Part shown: positions 43,416-52,018 of the stretch, piece by piece
How positions within the stretch are numbered: position 1 is the stretch's first letter
Layout of the letters: each line of letters begins with the position of its first letter
NCBI GenBank assembly: GCA_002311835.1
Contig: DBZY01000014.1
Location: 50,581-114,580 of the forward strand
Length of the DNA: 64,000 bases
Direction: 5' to 3'
DNA from: Proteobacteria bacterium UBA1148
Lineage (GTDB): Bacteria; Pseudomonadota; Gammaproteobacteria; Steroidobacterales; Rariloculaceae
Program-made: the position numbers and the translations under genes
The notes under the pieces: model-generated
Databases searched by the model: none
Told to the model about the DNA's origin: nothing
The model's input: only the letters and a program-made list of their open reading frames with translations

Positions 43416-44699
43416 TTAGACGAGTTTACGATCTCTGGAATCTGGAGCAGCATAGCCTGGTATTGGTTTGACTGCGGTAATTTGCTCCACCGGGAAGTTT
43501 GAGACAATTTCGGTATGATCTGAGTGCACGATGAGCATTTCTTCAATGCGAACGCCCCATTCAAACGGAATACCGTGCTGCGTCTCTAGTGCGAAAGTCA
43601 TACCCTCTTGAATCTCGATCGGGTGGTCCAGCGACCAAATACGTGAGATGACGGGCGGATCATACTGCGCGAGCCCTAAGCCATGGCCCCATAGGTTCGC
43701 CGCGGCTTGATCCTCTTCTTCATAGCCCCAGGCTTCTTTCGCTGAGGGCCAAACGGAGGCGATATCGCGTGTTGTCGCTCCAGGTTTGACTTCATTGATT
43801 GCTTTATAAAGCCAGTCTAGCGCAGTTGCATAGATTTCTTGCTGCTTTTCGGAAGGTTCTGCGCCGACACAGTAGGTTCGATAGTAGCAGGACTTATAAC
43901 CATTCCACGTTAGTGCGGCTAGGTCCATGAATACAATATCGCCGGGTTTGATGATGCGGTCGGAGAAGTTGCGCCAATTGGGCCAGGTATTCGGGCCAGA
44001 AGATACGATGACGTCTTCGACATCCTCAATGCCTGGAATGTCGTAGAGAAACTTCATGATATGTGCGGTTACTTGATTTTCGGTCAAGCCGGGTTTTAGG
44101 AAATTCATCGTTTCCCAGTGAGCAGCATCGCCGATGGCACCGACAATCCGAAAACATTCCTGTTCGTCAACATTCTTGACAGCACGCGCGTCCATCATCG
44201 GCGACATGCCGTCTGTCCAATCGATACCTGCTTCCTTAAACGCCTTGATTATATTGATATCGACAAAATCGATGCCGAGCTTCTCACCTGCGACATTGCT
44301 TTTTTTCATCTCCTGCAGCACGGCTTTTGTGAATTTTCCGACTTGCTGTGCAGATGCGGGTCCTGCAGCTCCTTTGATCCAGGAATAGGAATAACGAACA
44401 TTCTCAGGTGGAATCCAGGGGCAATGGCGTTCAATTTGCATACCAATATCACCCTGCTCGAAGATGACCGGTGGGTCATCACCGCATAGCATGGCGTACC
44501 GTAGTCCTGGTTTTAAGCGGCACCAGCCAGGAGTCAGTGTGCTTGTAACATAGCGAATGTTTTCGTCGTACATCAGAACCAATGCGCTGAGTCCTGCGGC
44601 TTTCATATGCTCCCGGGCTCTCTCCAGACGGTATGTCCGTAGGCGATCCCAGTTGATGCGTTGCTGCCAGTCCGTTCCCAACGTGCCAAAATTCGCCAT
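43416..44699 (-). CDS. M24 (creatinase/Xaa-Pro peptidase fold) family protein with altered metal site
   Basis: 427 aa pita-bread-fold protein. The first domain (about 1-160) includes VLMYDENIRYVTSTLTPGW, and the second holds the M24 residues: VFMDLAALTWNGYKSCYYRTY, WGHGLGLAQYDPP (His), FALETQ (Glu) and VRIEEMLIV (Glu). The second Asp of the usual D-x(10)-D pair, normally in a GYxSDxTRT context, reads Cys here (GYKSCYYRT). The family includes prolidases, creatinase, ectoine hydrolase DoeA and DMSP lyase DddP; none is clearly matched. It heads a three-gene minus-strand operon. Confidence 0.85.
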   Translation of the reverse strand: MANFGTLGTDWQQRINWDRLRTYRLERAREHMKAAGLSALVLMYDENIRYVTSTLTPGWCRLKPGLRYAMLCGDDPPVIFEQGDIGMQIERHCPWIPPENVRYSYSWIKGAAGPASAQQVGKFTKAVLQEMKKSNVAGEKLGIDFVDINIIKAFKEAGIDWTDGMSPMMDARAVKNVDEQECFRIVGAIGDAAHWETMNFLKPGLTENQVTAHIMKFLYDIPGIEDVEDVIVSSGPNTWPNWRNFSDRIIKPGDIVFMDLAALTWNGYKSCYYRTYCVGAEPSEKQQEIYATALDWLYKAINEVKPGATTRDIASVWPSAKEAWGYEEEDQAAANLWGHGLGLAQYDPPVISRIWSLDHPIEIQEGMTFALETQHGIPFEWGVRIEEMLIVHSDHTEIVSNFPVEQITAVKPIPGYAAPDSRDRKLV

Positions 44700-45041
44700 A
44701 CTTAATCCCCTGTGTGTGCAACAAACATTAGGGCGAGGCCTGTGGCCTCACCATTATCGTCCAGCGTCTGTGATGTGGTGCTGTTTGCGGCTTATTAACA
44801 TAGATCCGCAGAATGCACGCTAACTGATCGCTGGGACGTATTTTACGCTAGCCTTTCTTCACATGAAATGCCTCCTGCCGGGCAGCTGAGATATACGCAT
44901 CTGATGCGCTTGCGCCAACAGGTAAGCCTTGCAAGAATGCACCGGTGTCCCCTCACATCAGATCGGTGTTCGCTAGGGTGAGGCCCATGTTGCAGATTAT
45001 GAAACACTCCATAACTGGTTATCAGACACTTCCAATCGATA
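44700..45041. other. Non-coding divergent region between the M24 operon and the second TctB gene
   Basis: No intact gene is seen. A GC-rich hairpin (GAGGCC, TGT, GGCCTC) lies at 44735-44749, 36 bases upstream of the M24 start, with no T-tract. On the minus strand, 44848-44952 is open and translates to a short protein-like tail containing PVGASASDAYISAARQEAF. It looks like the C-terminus of an enzyme but has no start; it may be another gene remnant. I cannot name it. Confidence 0.35.
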
Positions 45042-45629
45042 ATGGCAACTGAGGAGAGGGTGCAACCCGTCGCTGAGGAGAGGGTTGAAGAGAGATCCAC
45101 ACCAAAAAAGGATCTTGTTAGTGCTTTTGTCATTGGGTTGTTGTCAATCTTAGCAATAGTCTTTTCGCTTCGCTTGGATATGCCAGGGTTGTTTTATACA
45201 GCACCCGGATTGCTCCCGTTTGTCACTGGATGCACGCTACTGTTAATGGCAATCATGCTAGGTAAACAGGCAATTCGAGCAGGGGCAGTGGTCAATTTAT
45301 CCGGGCTACTAGATGATTTAACTACGGTAGCTAAGCAATTCTGGTTGGCTGAGCAGGATCGGCGCAGGCTTTTACTCGTGGCGATTATCACATTCTATGT
45401 GCTACTGATAGCTTTCATTAATTTTAATTTTCGTTTCCCAACTCCTCTGGATTTTGATTTTGAAATTAGCAGTTACGAAGTGATCTCGGTATTTATAGTG
45501 ACGTGGATTCTCAGACTGTTTTGGCAAGCTTCGGTGCGGCGTTGTTTTGTTGTTACGTTGACCACAGTCTTAATGCTAACGTCTATTTTTCGCTATGGAT
45601 TCGGCATTCTCATGCCGGAGACTTTTTGA
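45042..45629 (+). CDS. Second TctB-like small permease, orphan
   Basis: 195 aa membrane protein with four hydrophobic segments, resembling TctB: a polar N-terminus with a repeated acidic motif (EERVQPVAEERVEERS), then DLVSAFVIGLLSILAIVFSL, LFYTAPGLLPFVTGCTLLLMAIML and paired C-terminal helices. TAPGLLPFVTG matches the S/APGxxPxxxG element of TctB (compare AMSPRVFPFLTLLG in the other copy). No tctA or tctC accompanies it. In the same frame directly after its stop codon, translation continues as the C-terminus of a Gfo/Idh/MocA protein, so the locus has been rearranged. Confidence 0.75.
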   Translation: MATEERVQPVAEERVEERSTPKKDLVSAFVIGLLSILAIVFSLRLDMPGLFYTAPGLLPFVTGCTLLLMAIMLGKQAIRAGAVVNLSGLLDDLTTVAKQFWLAEQDRRRLLLVAIITFYVLLIAFINFNFRFPTPLDFDFEISSYEVISVFIVTWILRLFWQASVRRCFVVTLTTVLMLTSIFRYGFGILMPETF

Positions 45630-45992
45630 ACGAGTTTTGGTACCAAAGGGGTTATTGATGTGGAGGATACCCACCGGGATCTCGTGATCGCAACGGAAGA
45701 GCCGTTACCGGCGGGCTACCGTACACGAGGCTTCGAGCCGCCCATGGAACGCCATGTTGACTTCCTAACCAGCTATCCTCCAGGTGATATTTGGAATGGC
45801 CAGCTTTGGGGGCCAATGAAAGAAGAGACAATTTCCTGGTTTACCAGAATTATGCTGGGGATTGAGACTCCACACGCGTCTGCGTCTGACGGTCATAGGA
45901 ACCTATTACTAACCATGGCCATGGATCGCTCCGCGCGACTTGGAATAGAGATCAGTCTGCCAATCGATCCCGAGGCGTTCTATACAGATTGA
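45630..45992 (+). pseudogene. 3' remnant of a Gfo/Idh/MocA oxidoreductase gene
   Basis: About 120 codons homologous to the C-terminal domain of this family. The remnant reads FGTKGVIDVEDTHRDLVI, and the intact gene at 36930 reads TGTDGMLVIDDTHRDVIF at the equivalent place. The two also share GPMKEETISW versus GPMHNETVHW with similar spacing, and the remnant ends with RNLLLTMAMDRSARLG. The N-terminal Rossmann half is missing. The homology begins immediately after the in-frame TGA of the TctB gene (45627-45629); a GTG at 45660 might still start a 110 aa product, but it could not be an enzyme. Confidence 0.72.
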
Positions 45993-46098
45993 TCAAGTAG
46001 GGCGGTGACTTTTTTAAAAAGGCTCAGCAAAGGTAAGCGGATTGGTTCGCATTTCTCTATGACAAGCCAACCAGTCCCCTTTATTGGGAGAGAATGGA

Positions 46099-48498
46099 TT
46101 ATGCGGTGCTGATCTGAAGCGGTTTGTGAGAAGGTTCCTGCCCAGATACAGCATTCACAATCATGTCCGGGACTATCGGAGTGCGGTTGAAATAATGTCC
46201 TCCGAGAGCATCTGAGATCGCGCAGACCAAGGCAGCAGATGCGGCACCCATCACGGGCTCGCCGATGCCCTTCACACCCACCGGGTTGACCAAATCCGGC
46301 TCATCCACTGCGCCCCATTGCATATTTGAGGGTACGTCGAGATAAGAAGGCGGCTTGGCCTGATAGAGACCTATATTGGCAGGGAGACCATTTTGCGGGT
46401 CATAGATGATGCGCTCTAGGGCCGCGAGTCCAATACCCATGACGGCTCCGCCCTTGATCTGGGTCGCCAGGCTCTGTGGGTGGATGACTGTGCCACAATC
46501 AACCACACCAACGTAGTCAATGATCTCAAATTTTCCTGTCTCGACATCCAACTCGATTTCCATGAAGCCGGCAACCAGCGCTGGAGTAAGACCTCCTGGG
46601 TTCAGATTATCTTTGGACACTCCGATCAATCCCGAGCCGGCAAGTCCGCTAACGGCTCGTTTCGTGATGGAGTGGAGGTCGTCGGGCATCTCTTGACCGC
46701 TGTATTTACCACCGAGTTCTATAGCCCGTTGCGCGGCAGCCGCATAACTTATTGATACTGAAGAATCTTTCGCGCGATAGACTTTTTCATCACCAATCTC
46801 ATAATCTTCCGGAGACCCGCCAAGATCTATCGCAGCAATTTCCTTGAGTTTTTCGACTGCGTTCATAGCAGCGGCATAGGCGGTTCGGGTCTGAGTGCCG
46901 CTGGTATTACTGCCGAACTGGCCAGAGTTCCAAGGCAGGTGACGATCAGAATCGCCTCGCACGATAATGCAGTTTTCCCAATTACACTTGAGTATTTCCG
47001 CAGCTACTCGTGAAGTTCCCGTATGAGAGTACGTGCCGAGGTTCCCTACACCTGTGTGGATGTACAGCTTTCCTTCGGGACTCAATCGGACCAATCCGTC
47101 AAAGCCGGCAAAGCTCGCAGGGTGAAATCCCTGACCAACTGCGACGCCGGTGACCTTTGAACCACGCCGTTGACCGCTGCGGGCGCTCCTTTCCGACCAG
47201 TTGAACATTTCGGCACCTTTTTCAAGCGCCTCATTCATATATGCGCTGGTCACAGGCACGCGGTGCTCTTCGACAAGAGAGTCGTTGACAGGTGCGTTAA
47301 TTTTTCTGATCTCCAGGCGATCAATACCTAGTTCTTTGGCTGCTTTATCGATGAGGGGTTCCATGGCGTTCGCCATCTGATTCTGTCCGGGACCCCGCTG
47401 TGGTCCGCGGGGTATAGTGTTTGTGTGTACTGGTACACCACGGGCGCGCATAGCGACAGGCGTATAAGTAACAGCCACGTATTCGGCCCCAGAACGGAAA
47501 TCCCAGAAACCCTCGGTTGGTCCGGCATCCTGAACGAGATATATATCTGCCGCCAAGATTCTTCCATCCTCACTGAAACCTAGCCGGGCTCGCCCTTGGA
47601 ATCCACCTCGGGCGATACCTAAGTAGTATTCTTCGGTGCGGCTTATGCGCATCATCACGGGACGATTAATTTTTTTAGACATCAAGGGGGGAATAGCCAT
47701 TATAGGATAGGCGTGTCCCTTCGAGCCGAAACCGCCGCCACAGAATTCACCCACGTAGCGAAGGTTTTCCACAGGCTCGTTCATAACGCGTGATAACGCT
47801 GGCAGTACGAAAGATTGGCTCTGGCAGGATCCAAAGACGTGGCATCGCCCATTTTCCCAGTAAGCCATATTGCTGCGCGATTCCATCGAGTGGTGAGAGT
47901 TCGCGGCAGTCACGAAAGTTTCGTCAAGAACTAGGGCCGCGTTTCTAAATCCTTCTTCGAGATCGCCGTAGGACCAGTCCTCAAACGCATTTTCGCCCAT
48001 CGGCAATACGTCTTCGGGCTCGGCAGCAAAGTCACGGGCTGTCCATTTGAGGGTTTCAGTCGGGATTCCCCGTGTTCCTACGTTGCCATCACTTCTCGCA
48101 TTGGGGCCACCTGGGTAAAGGCTATTTAGGGGATCAATGACGAAAGGAAGTGGCTCAATCTCGACCTGTATCCTATCCAAGGCATCCATGGCCGTGGTCT
48201 CGTCTACTGCGGCCACCGCGAGTATCGGTTCGCCGACGTATTTCGGCTCATTGGTCAGAATGGGGTTTGCTGGGTGTGAAGGCACTTCATCTGCGGTGAG
48301 TATGCCAAGCACGCCTTCCATTTCTAGTGCCTCACTGGCATCGATATTTGTGACTCGCCCGTGAGGAATTGGGCTTAGAAATAGGCGACAGAACACCATC
48401 CCCTCAACACGGAAGTCCTCCGCGTATTTCGCTCTTCCGGTCACCTTTCCTTCTACGTCCGGTGGCGTGAAGTCTTTCCCAAGTAGTGAATAAGCCAT
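46099..48498 (-). CDS. Xanthine dehydrogenase-family molybdopterin-binding subunit, solitary
   Basis: Large subunit of a molybdenum hydroxylase (CoxL/XdhA superfamily), 799 aa; GAGGGG supports the ATG at 48498. The N-terminal VEGKVTGRAKYAEDF and VLGILTADEVPSHPANPIL belong to the aldehyde oxidase a/b hammerhead domain. Moco-binding loops are GEFCGGGFGSKG, PRGPQRGPGQNQMANAMEP, and the catalytic Glu is in VKGIGEPVMGAA near the C-terminus. The 2Fe-2S and FAD subunits normally encoded alongside are absent here. The substrate is unknown; the neighbouring cyclase-family hydrolase suggests a small cyclic or aromatic compound. Confidence 0.9.
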   Translation of the reverse strand: MAYSLLGKDFTPPDVEGKVTGRAKYAEDFRVEGMVFCRLFLSPIPHGRVTNIDASEALEMEGVLGILTADEVPSHPANPILTNEPKYVGEPILAVAAVDETTAMDALDRIQVEIEPLPFVIDPLNSLYPGGPNARSDGNVGTRGIPTETLKWTARDFAAEPEDVLPMGENAFEDWSYGDLEEGFRNAALVLDETFVTAANSHHSMESRSNMAYWENGRCHVFGSCQSQSFVLPALSRVMNEPVENLRYVGEFCGGGFGSKGHAYPIMAIPPLMSKKINRPVMMRISRTEEYYLGIARGGFQGRARLGFSEDGRILAADIYLVQDAGPTEGFWDFRSGAEYVAVTYTPVAMRARGVPVHTNTIPRGPQRGPGQNQMANAMEPLIDKAAKELGIDRLEIRKINAPVNDSLVEEHRVPVTSAYMNEALEKGAEMFNWSERSARSGQRRGSKVTGVAVGQGFHPASFAGFDGLVRLSPEGKLYIHTGVGNLGTYSHTGTSRVAAEILKCNWENCIIVRGDSDRHLPWNSGQFGSNTSGTQTRTAYAAAMNAVEKLKEIAAIDLGGSPEDYEIGDEKVYRAKDSSVSISYAAAAQRAIELGGKYSGQEMPDDLHSITKRAVSGLAGSGLIGVSKDNLNPGGLTPALVAGFMEIELDVETGKFEIIDYVGVVDCGTVIHPQSLATQIKGGAVMGIGLAALERIIYDPQNGLPANIGLYQAKPPSYLDVPSNMQWGAVDEPDLVNPVGVKGIGEPVMGAASAALVCAISDALGGHYFNRTPIVPDMIVNAVSGQEPSHKPLQISTA

Positions 48499-48618
48499 TC
48501 TATTATCCCCTCGGGATGCTTTGGGCACCCATTGAGCCTTAACGGCAGCTACCCGCCGAATTTTCCCAGGATCGCCTGTCTGTTGGGATCAGTCAAGGTA
48601 TATCCAGGCCGCGACCCC

Positions 48619-49587
48619 CTACTTAATTGCTATGGGGTTTAAGGGTGACCCACAGCCGCCCGTGATGGGTAAAGGAGGTGCGCAGAAAAAGAACTCATAA
48701 ACCCCATCTTCCGTGCAATCGTCGGCCAGGTGGTCAACTACGAAGATTTCGCCCATAGTGATTCCAATCATAGGGATAACCACCCAGTGCCAGGGCTGTT
48801 GGGCCTCTTCTGTTTCGTTGGGCCGCACTTCACAACCCCAGGTATCTGTGCAGATGGCAGCGATCTCTTTCTTATGAATCCACTCTGCCGTCTCAAATGC
48901 CAGGCCCGGCGCGTCTCCGCCTGCATAGCCGCCCCAGTCTCCAGCCCGCTGGCGTTGACCCATCATTCCTGTACGGACGATGACAAAGTCGCCCCGCTTA
49001 ATTTCTACATTCTGAGATTCAGCTGTTTCATCCAAATCGGAATTAATGATAGCTATTCCCTCATCCAGAGCCTCGACGCCAACGTGCTTGGCGACGTCTA
49101 ATAGTACGCCTCGCCCAACAGTGCGATCCTTGATCTTGTCGATTGCATTTTTCTGGGCACCATTGCTGTCGACGAGGCGCGCATCGTATCCATTCCACAT
49201 TTTATCTTCATAGAAAATATGGCCTAGAGCATCCCATTGAGTGCCGCATTGCAACGGTAGAGAGATTATATCGTCCGCGTAGCGAAACCGACCCTTATCC
49301 TGGTTACCGGCCACGGCATCTGTTCCGGTTGCAGTCATCGTGTGTATTGGGTTAAAGCGATTACCCCACAGGCCGCTCTGTGGCCCTTGGCTATCAAAGT
49401 TCAGCCCGAGAGAGAACACTTTGCCTTTGCGGATGAGCTGAGCAGCCTCGACAATATTTTCTGGGCTAATGAAGTTTAACGTCCCAATCTCATCGTCTGG
49501 ACCCCAGCGCCCCCAGTTTTTACACTTCTCCGCGGTATCGCGAAGAATATCCATATTGAGCTTACCTTCATCGTATCGTCTTGGCAT
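48619..49587 (-). CDS. Cyclase family protein (kynurenine formamidase-like fold)
   Basis: 322 aa metal-dependent hydrolase of the cyclase/KynB superfamily. WGRWGPDDEIGTLNFI at the start and FSLGLNFDSQGPQ are characteristic. The metal-binding motif reads QCGTQWDALGH, whereas KynB proteins have HxGTHxDxPxH. Gln thus replaces both leading His while the Asp and last His stay. This variant is common in uncharacterised cyclase family proteins. It ends 120 bases upstream of the Mo-hydroxylase gene on the same strand and is probably cotranscribed. Confidence 0.85.
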   Translation of the reverse strand: MPRRYDEGKLNMDILRDTAEKCKNWGRWGPDDEIGTLNFISPENIVEAAQLIRKGKVFSLGLNFDSQGPQSGLWGNRFNPIHTMTATGTDAVAGNQDKGRFRYADDIISLPLQCGTQWDALGHIFYEDKMWNGYDARLVDSNGAQKNAIDKIKDRTVGRGVLLDVAKHVGVEALDEGIAIINSDLDETAESQNVEIKRGDFVIVRTGMMGQRQRAGDWGGYAGGDAPGLAFETAEWIHKKEIAAICTDTWGCEVRPNETEEAQQPWHWVVIPMIGITMGEIFVVDHLADDCTEDGVYEFFFCAPPLPITGGCGSPLNPIAIK

Positions 49588-49721
49588 GAGAAACCCCGAG
49601 TGGCTTAGAAATTCTTAATGGTCTAATTACCAGGGATACAGGTCAGGGTGTCAACTCCCGATGCCTAAAGTACCGCAGCTAGCTGACCAGCCTATTTTGT
49701 TCCACTGGTGGTGTCTTATCA

Positions 49722-50897
49722 TTAATTTAGACGGCGAAATTTCTGGACACGCTGCCCCGTATTAACCTCAGTTGTGTAGAGATTGCCTTGGGAATCAATA
49801 GCTATATCGTGTACAGCGGTGAATTGTCCCGCCCAGCGTCCAGCTCGTCCAACACGTCCCTGTGTGATATTAGTCATTCGGTCAATAATTCGTAGTTCAT
49901 TGTTAAAACCGTCCACCATAAACATCAGGTTTTGGTTTGGGTCCAACGATAGGACAAGATCATAAACGGAGCCGTTCATTAGCGTGTCCGGCTCGAAAAA
50001 AGCCTCCTCTAGGAACGTTCCGTCCTTTTGGAAGATTTGGACGCGGTCATTAGTTCGATCGCAGACGTAGACGAGGCCTTCTCTGGAGACTTGGACGCAG
50101 TGTACTGGGTTACCGAACTGGTTGGATGGTGTTGTTGTTGGATCGTAGGATGGTAAGGGGTCGTCATGTGGTGTATTACCGTAGGCGCCCCAATGTCTCT
50201 TGTACGCACCGGTCTCAGTATCGTATACAACGATACGTCGATTAGCATAACCGTCTGCAACGTAGATCTCTTGTGCTTCGGCATCAACAAACATATCCGC
50301 TGGCCGACCAAGATTGTCGGTATCATTGCTGCCCCTACTCTGATCTGGTTCGCCTATTTGCATTACGAACTCACCATCCATTGTAAATTTCAGGATCTGA
50401 CTGTCTCCCTGCCCGTTCCCGGCGAGCCAAACGAAGCCCTCAGCCAGATGGATCCCGTGTTCTGATCGCGGCCAGTCATATCCCTCTCCGGGACCGCCCC
50501 ATGCCCGCAACACATTTCCACTATGATCGAATTCCAGCACCGGTGGAGCTGGGAAACAGCATTTGCCGTGCGGTGGATCAAAAATAGCGGCGATGTTGCG
50601 TTCGTTGAGTGAGTTGGGCCGATGCACAATCCATACGTGATCATTTGAATCGACATGGACTCCAGAAACCTGACCGATCAGCCAGTTATTTGGAAGTGGC
50701 TTAGGCCAGAACGGATCTACCATGAATTGCGGAAGATCAGCTAGCTTCTCATCAGAGGAAACCGTCGTGGGTGAGTTGGCTGCACGCCGATCGAATGAGA
50801 TACCCCGTGCTATATCCTGCGCAAGAGTTGAATTTGACAGGCTCATAAAGATCCAGGTGAACACGAACAGTTTCGAAATCTGATTCCGAGTGGACAT
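49722..50897 (-). CDS. Exported NHL-repeat propeller protein (peptidyl-hydroxyglycine lyase-like)
   Basis: 391 aa secreted beta-propeller; the signal peptide ends near STLAQD. NHL-type blades are seen as QVSGVHVDSNDHVWIVHRP, VLEFDHSGNVLRAWGGPGEG, GIHLAEGFVWLAGNGQGDSQ, DMFVDAEAQEIYVADGYANRRIVVYD and CVQVSREGLVYVCDRTNDRVQ, each cut by the pattern GxxxDxxGNxYV. The pattern matches peptidyl-alpha-hydroxyglycine alpha-amidating lyase-like bacterial proteins, whose role is unknown. It is divergent from a diheme cytochrome c; AAGGATA precedes its ATG. Confidence 0.83.
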   Translation of the reverse strand: MSTRNQISKLFVFTWIFMSLSNSTLAQDIARGISFDRRAANSPTTVSSDEKLADLPQFMVDPFWPKPLPNNWLIGQVSGVHVDSNDHVWIVHRPNSLNERNIAAIFDPPHGKCCFPAPPVLEFDHSGNVLRAWGGPGEGYDWPRSEHGIHLAEGFVWLAGNGQGDSQILKFTMDGEFVMQIGEPDQSRGSNDTDNLGRPADMFVDAEAQEIYVADGYANRRIVVYDTETGAYKRHWGAYGNTPHDDPLPSYDPTTTPSNQFGNPVHCVQVSREGLVYVCDRTNDRVQIFQKDGTFLEEAFFEPDTLMNGSVYDLVLSLDPNQNLMFMVDGFNNELRIIDRMTNITQGRVGRAGRWAGQFTAVHDIAIDSQGNLYTTEVNTGQRVQKFRRLN

Positions 50898-51004
50898 TCT
50901 ATTTATCCTTTTTTCAGCGATCCTAATGCTCCATGGGATGATACGCTAAGTGAATATACCGAAGACGACAATACAGTCATGGTTTTTAGGCACTAGGAGG
51001 GTGT

Positions 51005-51964
51005 ATGGGGAAGTTGGGTAGTGTAGTGACGTCTGTGGCGTTCTATTTTTTTGTCGGTATAGCTGGTGCGCAAGACTCGTTTGAGCCTCCTGGCTGGGCG
51101 TACCCTTTGATGGATGAGGGTAGAGGGCGTGGCCCCGATAATGGCATCCTGCTAAGTGTGCCTGGCAGTAATTTACAGCGTACTCAAACTCAAATCGATG
51201 ACCCATTTAACCCCCCGGATTGGTATCCAGAAGAGCATCCACCACTACCGGAAGTAGTCGTATATGGAAGACCGCCCAATGTGCGTGCATGCGGACAATG
51301 TCACATGTTGCATGGCATGGGACACCCCGAGTCTGCAACGATGGCTGGGCTGTCGGTCAATTATGTGATTCAGCAGATGCGCGACTACAAAAGTGGCACC
51401 AGGACTAGTTTATACAGAAGACACGGCAGCATGCTGCTGAGTGCGACACATGCAACCGAGGAGGAGATCAGGGCTGCCGCTGAATACTATTCTCAGCTTA
51501 AACCTGTGAAATGGATCACCGTCATAGAAGCGGATAGTGTGCCGGAGACCTACGTTGGGGCGGGCAATATGCGGCATCCTGAGCTTAACGGAGGCATGGA
51601 GCCAATTGGACAGAGAATTATAGAAATCCCTGAAGATTCACATCGTGCTGAACGTCGAGATCCACATAGTCCATTCATTGCCTATGTGCCTCCTGGTAGT
51701 CTTGCAGCTGGCCAAGAGTTAGCAATGACTGGCGGGGGGAAGACGATTCAGTGTAGCCTTTGCCATGGACTAGGCCTTAAGGGGCTTGCCGATATCCCCG
51801 GTATTGCTGGAAGGTCGCCAATCTATATAGCTCGCCAGCTTTGGGACATAAAATACGGTGCTCGGGCTGGCATCTCTGCTGCCCTAATGTTGGCCGTTGT
51901 TGCTAACCTAAGTGACGAGGACGTCATCAATTTGTCTGCGTACGTGGCATCTCTAGATCCATAA
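51005..51964 (+). CDS. Periplasmic diheme cytochrome c
   Basis: 319 aa exported c-type cytochrome. The signal peptide is FYFFVGIAGAQD, and there are two CxxCH heme sites: CGQCH near residue 96 and CSLCHG near residue 250, with axial Met candidates downstream. A tandem layout as in c4/c552-type cytochromes is suggested by the repeated VNYVIQQMRDYKSGTR and IYIARQLWDIKYGAR after each heme. AGGAGG is seven bases before the ATG. It likely passes electrons from a periplasmic dehydrogenase; none is directly adjacent. The amidohydrolase follows 54 bases later. Confidence 0.88.
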   Translation: MGKLGSVVTSVAFYFFVGIAGAQDSFEPPGWAYPLMDEGRGRGPDNGILLSVPGSNLQRTQTQIDDPFNPPDWYPEEHPPLPEVVVYGRPPNVRACGQCHMLHGMGHPESATMAGLSVNYVIQQMRDYKSGTRTSLYRRHGSMLLSATHATEEEIRAAAEYYSQLKPVKWITVIEADSVPETYVGAGNMRHPELNGGMEPIGQRIIEIPEDSHRAERRDPHSPFIAYVPPGSLAAGQELAMTGGGKTIQCSLCHGLGLKGLADIPGIAGRSPIYIARQLWDIKYGARAGISAALMLAVVANLSDEDVINLSAYVASLDP

Positions 51965-52018
51965 AAGTCCATCGCCGTCTATATACGGCCCAAAAAAAAG
52001 ACGAAAGGTAGTTTGCAA

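Noticed and set aside
43416..44699. Calling the M24 protein DMSP lyase DddP or ectoine hydrolase DoeA
   Set aside because: Only the fold is shared; the N-terminal domain and the metal-site context differ from what I recall of both, and no doe or ddd neighbours are present.
44848..44952. Minus-strand protein-like tail (contains GASASDAYISAARQEAF)
   Set aside because: It may be another enzyme remnant, but it has no start, is about 34 codons and matches nothing else in the window well enough to name; noted under the non-coding region only.
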